Below the pieces are notes generated by a model, which was not told the DNA's origin, made no database searches, and saw only the letters and a list, made by a program, of their open reading frames with translations. A program made the position numbers and the translations under genes. From DATCSE01 sp036568605 (lineage in GTDB: Bacteria > Pseudomonadota > Gammaproteobacteria > Burkholderiales > Burkholderiaceae_C), in NCBI GenBank assembly GCA_036568605.1, contig DATCSE010000262.1:1-6993 (forward strand): DNA of 6,993 bases, given 5' to 3'. Positions 1 to 4,921 of the stretch are shown here, in pieces (positions within the stretch are counted from its first letter, which is position 1; each line of letters starts with the position of its first letter).

Positions 1-1437
1 GAGCCGCGCCAGCGTCAGCTGCACCTGGTCGGTCCGCGCCGCATGGGCTTCCGAGCGGCTCGTCTGCAGCAGCAGCACGCGAGCGTCGGAAAGATGATCC
101 AGGCAGCGCTCGACCAGCTCGCGCGTGGTCGGGTCCATCCAGTGCGCGTCCTCGAACACCATGAGGACCGGCTGTCGCGCCGCCAGGCGCAGCACCTGAT
201 CCACGATCACCTCGAGCGTTCTCGCCCGCTGGGCCTGAGCATCGAGCCCGATGGGGCCGTAACGGGACGATCCGTCGAGGCCGCACATGGCGACCATCAG
301 CGGGACCTCATCGGGACTGGCCGCCTGCGGGCCGACCAGTGCCTCGATCTTGTCGAGCTTCGCATCGAGCGAGTCGCCGGCCGCGATGCCGGTCACGCGT
401 TCGAGCCGCTGCACCACCGGCCGCAGCGGGCTGTCCGCGTGATGCGGCGAGCACTGATAGCGCAGCCGGACGTGCGGTTCGTCGGCGACGGCATCGAGCA
501 CGGCACGCACGACGCGCGACTTGCCGACCCCCGCTTCGCCGACCAGCACGACGCTTTGCCCCTCGCCTTCGCAGGCCCGGCGCCAGCGCTCCAGCAGCAG
601 CGCCAGCTCCGGCTTGCGACCGACCATGGGCGCGAGTGCGGATGCCGATCGTTCGTCGAAGTAGCTCTCGGCCGCCCGCTCGCCGGTGATGACGAATGCC
701 GACGCGGGATGCGCGACGTCCGGTGATGCAGCCACCGCATGCTGCTCGAAGCGCGCGCCCAGCAGGCGCTGCGTCGTCCCCGCGACCACGACCTGCCCCG
801 GCGCGGCATGCCCCTGCAGCTGCGAGGCCTGGTGCACGGTGTCGCCGACGGCCGACGCGCCCTGCGCCGGCCCTTCCCGCACCAGGTCTCCCACCACGAC
901 CGGGCCAGTGGCGATGCCCACGCGCGCGGCCAGCGCCTCGCCGGCCGGCGTGCGCAGCGCGGCCACGGCCTCGACCATCGCGAGCCCTGCGCGTACCGCG
1001 CGCTCGGCATCGTCCTCATGTGCGCGCGGCCAGCCGAAGTACGCCAGCACCGCATCGCCGATGAAGTTGGCCACGTAGCCGTCGAAACGTGCCACGAGCC
1101 GCGTGCAGGTGCCGTGATAGGCGCGAATGACTTCGCGCAGGTCCTCGTTGTCCAGCCGCGCGGACAGCGCCGTGGACTCGACCATGTCGCAATGCAGCAC
1201 GGTGAGCTGGCGCCGTTCCGCCTCGAGCGGCACCGGGGCCGAGGGAGGCGCGTCGCCCGCACCGATCGTCGCGATCGAATCGAGCAGCTTGCGCCGGTGG
1301 CCGACCGAGGCGACCCCGATCTCGATCAAGTCCTCGGCGGTGACGTGCGGCAGCACGCGCGCGTCGATGTCATGCTCGCGGAACGCGGCCGCGTACCGCT
1401 CCAGCCCCAGCGTACGCAGCCACGCGTCAATGTCCAT
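1..1437 (-). CDS. SAM domain - class III nucleotide cyclase - AAA ATPase protein, partial (3' end outside window)
   Basis: The frame opens at ATG 1437 and runs 479 codons without a stop to the window edge. Residues about 1-60 form a SAM domain (starts MDIDAWLRTLGLERYA). Residues about 75-235 are a class III adenylate/guanylate cyclase domain with CDMVEST (metal Asp84), NFIGDAVLAYFG (metal Asp128), a following AHEDDAERAV segment and GDTVHQASQLQ. From about residue 275 there is an AAA/STAND-type ATPase, with Walker A GEAGVGKS (Lys306) and Walker B VLMVFEDAHW (Glu429, Asp430). The SAM-cyclase-AAA order is a known bacterial family, usually about 1000 residues or more with C-terminal TPR-like repeats, so roughly half the gene is probably missing here. 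Asp84 and Asp128 are 44 residues apart, as in active cyclases. However, the substrate-specifying positions read Asn124 and Ser195, and the transition-state Asn/Arg positions read His202 and Gln206, so cyclase activity is doubtful. An in-frame ATG at 1491 lies upstream, but 1437 fits the family's N-terminus and the candidate promoter. The gene is divergent from the kinase operon. Confidence 0.9.
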   Translation of the reverse strand, partial: MDIDAWLRTLGLERYAAAFREHDIDARVLPHVTAEDLIEIGVASVGHRRKLLDSIATIGAGDAPPSAPVPLEAERRQLTVLHCDMVESTALSARLDNEDLREVIRAYHGTCTRLVARFDGYVANFIGDAVLAYFGWPRAHEDDAERAVRAGLAMVEAVAALRTPAGEALAARVGIATGPVVVGDLVREGPAQGASAVGDTVHQASQLQGHAAPGQVVVAGTTQRLLGARFEQHAVAASPDVAHPASAFVITGERAAESYFDERSASALAPMVGRKPELALLLERWRRACEGEGQSVVLVGEAGVGKSRVVRAVLDAVADEPHVRLRYQCSPHHADSPLRPVVQRLERVTGIAAGDSLDAKLDKIEALVGPQAASPDEVPLMVAMCGLDGSSRYGPIGLDAQAQRARTLEVIVDQVLRLAARQPVLMVFEDAHWMDPTTRELVERCLDHLSDARVLLLQTSRSEAHAARTDQVQLTLARL

Positions 1438-1489
1438 TGCCCAAGCGCATGTCAGTGCAGCCGTGTGAGCCTCGAACGTCCCGCGGCGC

Positions 1490-1518
1490 ATGTTGCGCGT
1501 GAGCGGGCACGGCGTCAA
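1490..1518 (-). promoter_or_regulatory. Candidate sigma70-type promoter for the SAM-cyclase-ATPase gene
   Basis: On the minus strand, TTGACG (1518-1513, five of six matches to the -35 consensus) is followed after 17 nt by CAACAT (1495-1490). The second hexamer matches the -10 consensus at three positions, including the important second A and last T. Transcription would begin near 1483 and give a 5' leader of about 45 nt before ATG 1437. That would exclude the upstream in-frame ATG at 1491 as the start. The call rests on motif matching by eye in GC-rich DNA, so it is tentative. Confidence 0.35.
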
Positions 1519-1562
1519 TGTACGGGGGTCGAGGGCCCGAACGCGGCTATGCGCAAGGGGGC

Positions 1563-1577
1563 CATCGTTGTACGATG
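1563..1577. repeat. Perfect inverted repeat CATCGT-TGT-ACGATG
   Basis: Six-base arms are separated by 3 nt, and the pairing does not extend further (C1562 faces A1578). It is a relatively AT-rich patch in GC-rich DNA, 40 nt before the leader GTG and 81 nt before the kinase start. It overlaps a -10-like TACGAT (1571-1576). It could be an operator half-site pair or a small RNA hairpin. A 6-bp arm can arise by chance, so the function is open. Confidence 0.35.
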
Positions 1578-1616
1578 AAACGCATCACGCGGACAGCGGA
1601 CGGAGGAGCAAGCACT

Positions 1617-1661
1617 GTGAAGGCTGACGTCCCTCCCCGAGCGCAGGGGAACGAGCGGTGA
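1617..1661 (+). CDS. Possible 14-residue leader peptide translationally coupled to the hybrid kinase
   Basis: GTG 1617 is preceded at 8 nt by a very strong Shine-Dalgarno sequence, GGAGGAG (1602-1608). It opens a 14-codon frame (MKADVPPRAQGNER) whose TGA (1659-1661) overlaps the kinase GTG start as GTGA. The same frame is also open from ATG 1575, which would give 28 residues, but that ATG has no well-spaced ribosome-binding site. The peptide has a Pro-Pro pair but no run of a single amino acid typical of attenuation leaders. A strong ribosome site in front of a short frame that ends exactly on the next start suggests translational coupling. Chance is the alternative, because the kinase has its own ribosome site. 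Confidence 0.35.
   Translation: MKADVPPRAQGNER
1645..1650 (+). promoter_or_regulatory. Ribosome-binding site supporting the GTG start of the hybrid kinase
   Basis: AGGGGA lies 7 nt before GTG 1658. This supports that non-ATG start, which also gives a sensible cytoplasmic N-terminus ahead of the first membrane helix. The site lies inside the possible leader ORF, so a ribosome translating the leader would pass over it before ending at the kinase start. Confidence 0.6.
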
Positions 1662-4522
1662 ACGCGACGCCTTCCGCCGCCGGGCCGCTGCACCACCTGC
1701 GCGGGATCCTCGAGCCCGCGACGAAGGTGCTGGACCGCCTGCGGTACCCGCAGAAGTTCGCGCTGATCAGCCTGCTGTTCGTCCTGCCCCTCGGGGTCGT
1801 GATGTACCTGCTGTTCTCCGAGATCAACGACCGCATCGCGTTCGCGCGCAAGGAGATGCAGGGCGTCGAGTACCTGCGACCGCTGCGAGCGCTGGAGGAA
1901 CGCGCCGGCCACAGCCTGTTCCTGGTCTCGCGGCTCGCCGACGGCAACGTCGCGGTCCGCCCCGAAGTGCTGCGCAAGCAGCTCGAGATCGACGAAGACT
2001 TCATCGATCTGGACCGCGCGGAGCGGACTGTCGGCGCGGACCTGGACACCGCGCGGAAGCTGACGACCCTGAAGGAGAACTGGCGCTTCCTGAAGGAGAA
2101 GATGCTGGTGCTGCCGGCAGCCGAGGTCGCATCGCTGCACCGGCAGTTCCAGGCCGACGTGCGCGATCTGGTCGCGCATGTCGGCGACGCGTCCAACCTC
2201 ATCCTCGATCCGGATCTGGACAGCTACTACCTGATGGACAGCGTCCTGCAGGTGCTGCCCGAGGGCGGGCGCCTGCTGGCGCAATCGCGCCTGATCGCCC
2301 GCGGCATGCTGCTGCGCAGGACCGCCACGGCCGAGGAGCGCGCCGATGCCACGCGGCTCGCCGGCCTGCTGCAGGCCAACCTCGAGCAGACCCGCGCCGG
2401 CATGAAGGTGGCCTTCCGCAACAACCCCGCGAAGACCCTGCAGGAACGGCTCACGCCGGCGCTGCAGGCCTACGACGCCGCCCTGTCCGAAGAGCTGGTC
2501 GTGCTGCGCCGCGAGCTGATCGAGGCCGGCGCCAGCACGATGGAGCCGGCCGCGCACGACGCGCTGGTCCACAAGGCTTTGGCGGCCAACGCCAGCCTGT
2601 GGGAGCGCAGCGCCGTCGAGCTGAGCGGCCTGCTGCAAGCGCGCATCGACGGCTTCGCCCGCAAGGAGCGCTTCATCGCGACCGTTGCCGTGCTGACGCT
2701 GCTGGCCGTGCTCTACCTGTGGGCCGCCTTCTACGCGAGCATCATGCGCACCATCGGCCGCCTGCGGGACGCCGCGGAGCGCATGGTCGGGGGCGCGGTC
2801 GACCACGTCGTCGCGCTCGACACGCACGACGAGTTGGCGGAGGTCGTCACGTCGTTCAACAGGATCGCCGCGCGGCTGCGCCACGAATGGACCCAGGCGC
2901 AGGAGGAGAGCCGCCGGGCCCGCGCCGCCGAGCTGCAGGTGCGCAACCACCAGGAGGAGCTGGTCCGCGCCAAGGAGGCCGCAGAAGATGCGAACCGCGC
3001 CAAGAGCCAGTTCCTGGCCAACATGAGCCACGAGTTGCGCACGCCGCTCAACGCCATCATCGGCTACAGCGAGATGCTGGAAGAAGCCTCCGAGGATGTG
3101 GGGCAGGACGACTTCATCCCGGATCTCCAGAAGATCCGCGGCGCCGGCAAGCACCTGCTGGACCTCATCAACGACATCCTCGACGTGTCGAAGATCGAGG
3201 CCGGCAAGATGACGCTGTACCTGGAGACCTTCGATGTCCGCAACCTGATCGAGGAGGTCGCGACGACGGTGCATCCGCTGATCCAGCGCAATGCGAACCG
3301 CCTGGAGCTCCAGGCCGACGAGGCACTGGGCAGCATGCACGCCGACATGACGAAGGTGCGCCAGTGCCTCTTCAATCTGCTCAGCAATGCCAGCAAGTTC
3401 ACCGAGAACGGCGTGGTCGCGTTGCGCGCGATGCGTGAGGCCACGCCGGCCGGCGACGTGCTGCGCTTCCAGGTGGCCGACAGCGGCATCGGCATGAGCA
3501 AGGAGCAGCTGAATCGCCTGTTCCAGCCGTTTTCCCAGGCCGACCCGTCGACGACGCGCAAATACGGTGGCACGGGGCTCGGGCTGGCCTTGACGCAGCG
3601 CTTCTGCCAGATGATGGGCGGCGATGTCACGGTGACCAGTGCGCTGGGCGAAGGCTCGACGTTCACGATCCGGCTGCCCGCGATGAACGCGGCTCGCGAC
3701 GAGGCGACCGGGGCCGCTGCGGCGGCGGACTCGGCGGCCGCCCCGGTGACGCCCACGCCCGCCCCGGAAGGACAGGACACCATCCTGGTCGTCGACGACG
3801 AGGCCTCCGCGCGGGACATCATGACGCGCCAGCTGACGCGCGAGGGTTATCACGTCGTCACGGCCAGCACCGGACAGGAGGCCCTGCAGCTTGCGCGCAC
3901 CGTACGCCCTCGCGCCGTCACGCTGGACGTGATGATGCCGGGCATGGACGGGTGGGCCGTGCTCGCCGCGCTGAAGAAGGACGAGGACCTGCGCGACATC
4001 CCGGTTCTCATGTGCACGATGCTGGACGACCGCAACATGGGGTTCAGTCTCGGTGCCTCGGAGTTTCTGGACAAGCCGATCGACCGCAACCGCCTGGCCG
4101 CCATCCTGCGCAAGTACGGCAAACAATCGGGACCGGCCGAGGTTCTGCTCGTCGAAGACGATGCCGGCACGCGAGAGATGGTCACGCGGGTGCTGCGCAA
4201 GGAGGGCTGGACGGTCGACGTGGCCGGCGACGGCGAGTCCGCGCTGGCACAGCTGCGCCGCCGGCAGCCGGACGTGATCATCCTCGACCTCGTCATGCCC
4301 GGGATGGACGGCTTCGCCTTCGCGCACGAACTGCGCCGGGTGGAGGCGTATCGCGGCATTCCGGTCGTCGTCCTGACCGCGAAGGAGCTGACCGCGGAGG
4401 ACCATCGCCGGCTCGACGGGCATGTGGAATCGATCCTGCGCAAGAGCGCACGCAGCGCCGACGATCTGGCGCGCGAGATGCACGAACTGCTCGCGCGGCT
4501 GCCGCGCCGCGAGCACGCTTAG
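1658..4522 (+). CDS. Membrane-bound hybrid histidine kinase with two C-terminal receiver domains
   Basis: This 954-residue sensor kinase starts at GTG. Order: cytoplasmic tail (1-33); first membrane helix (about 34-54); an extracytoplasmic, probably helical sensor region (about 55-337) containing DPDLDSYYLMD (184-194); second membrane helix (about 339-362); HAMP linker (about 362-415, with DEL and FN at 391-401); coiled coil (about 410-450). The HisKA domain has FLANMSHELRTPLN with phospho-acceptor His458. The ATPase has N-box Asn577, G1 DSGIG (608-612), F-box LFQPF (621-625) and G2 GGTGLGL (637-643). An Ala/Pro-rich linker (about 676-706) leads to receiver 1 (Asp713/Asp714, Asp757, Thr787, Lys806) and receiver 2 (Asp834/Asp835, Asp877, Thr907, Lys929). 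All key catalytic residues are present, so it should autophosphorylate and pass phosphate to Asp. There is no HPt or output domain. In receiver 2 the usual Lys-Pro reads Lys-Ser. The ligand is unknown. It heads a three-gene operon with 20 nt to the next gene. Confidence 0.94.
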   Translation: MNATPSAAGPLHHLRGILEPATKVLDRLRYPQKFALISLLFVLPLGVVMYLLFSEINDRIAFARKEMQGVEYLRPLRALEERAGHSLFLVSRLADGNVAVRPEVLRKQLEIDEDFIDLDRAERTVGADLDTARKLTTLKENWRFLKEKMLVLPAAEVASLHRQFQADVRDLVAHVGDASNLILDPDLDSYYLMDSVLQVLPEGGRLLAQSRLIARGMLLRRTATAEERADATRLAGLLQANLEQTRAGMKVAFRNNPAKTLQERLTPALQAYDAALSEELVVLRRELIEAGASTMEPAAHDALVHKALAANASLWERSAVELSGLLQARIDGFARKERFIATVAVLTLLAVLYLWAAFYASIMRTIGRLRDAAERMVGGAVDHVVALDTHDELAEVVTSFNRIAARLRHEWTQAQEESRRARAAELQVRNHQEELVRAKEAAEDANRAKSQFLANMSHELRTPLNAIIGYSEMLEEASEDVGQDDFIPDLQKIRGAGKHLLDLINDILDVSKIEAGKMTLYLETFDVRNLIEEVATTVHPLIQRNANRLELQADEALGSMHADMTKVRQCLFNLLSNASKFTENGVVALRAMREATPAGDVLRFQVADSGIGMSKEQLNRLFQPFSQADPSTTRKYGGTGLGLALTQRFCQMMGGDVTVTSALGEGSTFTIRLPAMNAARDEATGAAAAADSAAAPVTPTPAPEGQDTILVVDDEASARDIMTRQLTREGYHVVTASTGQEALQLARTVRPRAVTLDVMMPGMDGWAVLAALKKDEDLRDIPVLMCTMLDDRNMGFSLGASEFLDKPIDRNRLAAILRKYGKQSGPAEVLLVEDDAGTREMVTRVLRKEGWTVDVAGDGESALAQLRRRQPDVIILDLVMPGMDGFAFAHELRRVEAYRGIPVVVLTAKELTAEDHRRLDGHVESILRKSARSADDLAREMHELLARLPRREHA

Positions 4523-4530
4523 CGCGCGTT

Positions 4531-4536
4531 GGGGGA
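4531..4536 (+). promoter_or_regulatory. Ribosome-binding site of the stand-alone receiver gene
   Basis: GGGGGA, extended by AAGA, lies 6 nt before ATG 4543 within the 20-nt gap after the kinase stop. It fixes the start of the receiver gene, whose product begins MPKILLVEDN at the usual distance from the acidic pocket of receiver domains. No terminator or promoter fits in so short a gap, which supports co-transcription. Confidence 0.55.
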
Positions 4537-4542
4537 AAGACC

Positions 4543-4920
4543 ATGCCCAAGATCCTGCTGGTCGAGGACAACGAGATGAACCGCGACATGCTGATGCGCC
4601 GTCTCGAGCGCCGGGGTTTCGCGGTCGTGATCGCCGTCGACGGCGCGGAAGGCCTGGCCAAGGCCCGCTCGGACGCTCCGGACCTGATCCTGATGGACAT
4701 GAGCCTGCCGGTCCTGGATGGCTGGGAGGCGACACGGCGCCTCAAGGCGGAGCCCGAGACCCGCGCCATTCCGGTGATCGCGCTGACGGCCCACGCGCTG
4801 GCCGAGGATCGCGAGAAGTCGCTCGCAGTTGGCTGCGACGATCACGAGACCAAGCCGATCGAGTTCGCCCGGCTGCTCGAAAAAATCCACGCGAACCTGG
4901 CCAAGGCGGCCAGGGCCTGA
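4543..4920 (+). CDS. Single-domain response regulator (stand-alone receiver, DivK/CheY type)
   Basis: This 125-residue protein is only a receiver domain. It has Glu8/Asp9 of the acidic pocket, phospho-acceptor Asp52 in LILMDMSLP, switch Thr82 in VIALTAHA, and Lys104 in ETKPIEF. The length matches a lone CheY-like fold with nothing left over for an output domain. Such proteins act by binding partners when phosphorylated, or as phosphate shuttles between kinases and HPt proteins. The motif style (VEDNEMNRDML, LTAHALAEDR) is closer to DivK-like shuttle receivers than to flagellar CheY, which is an inference from resemblance. It sits between two hybrid kinases, 20 nt after the first and 1 nt before the second, so both are plausible partners. 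Confidence 0.93.
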   Translation: MPKILLVEDNEMNRDMLMRRLERRGFAVVIAVDGAEGLAKARSDAPDLILMDMSLPVLDGWEATRRLKAEPETRAIPVIALTAHALAEDREKSLAVGCDDHETKPIEFARLLEKIHANLAKAARA

Positions 4921-4921
4921 C

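Larger units (their letters stand above)
1438..1657. other. Divergent intergenic region between the cyclase gene and the kinase operon
   Basis: This 220-nt region separates two divergently transcribed units and must hold the control signals of both. It contains the candidate minus-strand promoter, a perfect short dyad at 1563-1577, the hexamer TGTACG twice in direct orientation (1519-1524 and 1569-1574, 50 bp apart), and a possible coupled leader ORF ending inside the kinase start. I see no tRNA, no long repeat and no convincing plus-strand -35/-10 pair. TACGAT at 1571-1576 resembles a -10 but has no matching -35 element. Confidence 0.6.

Noticed and set aside
1571..1576. TACGAT as a plus-strand -10 element for the kinase operon
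   Set aside because: It matches four of six -10 positions, but nothing near the -35 consensus lies 16-18 nt upstream, and the extended -10 TG is misplaced by one base. Not strong enough to call.
43..1578. Long plus-strand frames opposite the cyclase-ATPase gene (43-726 and 739-1578)
   Set aside because: They mirror the real minus-strand gene in the direct antisense register. The minus strand shows SAM, cyclase and Walker motifs without interruption, and these frames show none.
1549..1578. Short frame from ATG 1549 whose TGA overlaps ATG 1575 as ATGA
   Set aside because: It lacks a spaced ribosome-binding site and is only nine codons long. The overlap is most simply chance, and neither ATG has good initiation context.
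1547..4735. A 1062-codon open frame on the minus strand, antisense to the membrane kinase
   Set aside because: Its codons pair base 1 with base 3 of the kinase codons. In this register stops arise only opposite TTA, CTA or TCA, which are rare in GC-rich genes. The translation is rich in His, Gln, Arg and Ala with no domain logic, while the plus-strand kinase has all its motifs.
4829..4921. A 31-codon N-terminal extension of the soluble kinase
   Set aside because: The stretch lies entirely in another frame of the receiver gene and encodes Ser/Arg/Pro-rich shadow sequence. ATG 4922 gives the standard receiver start with a ribosome site.
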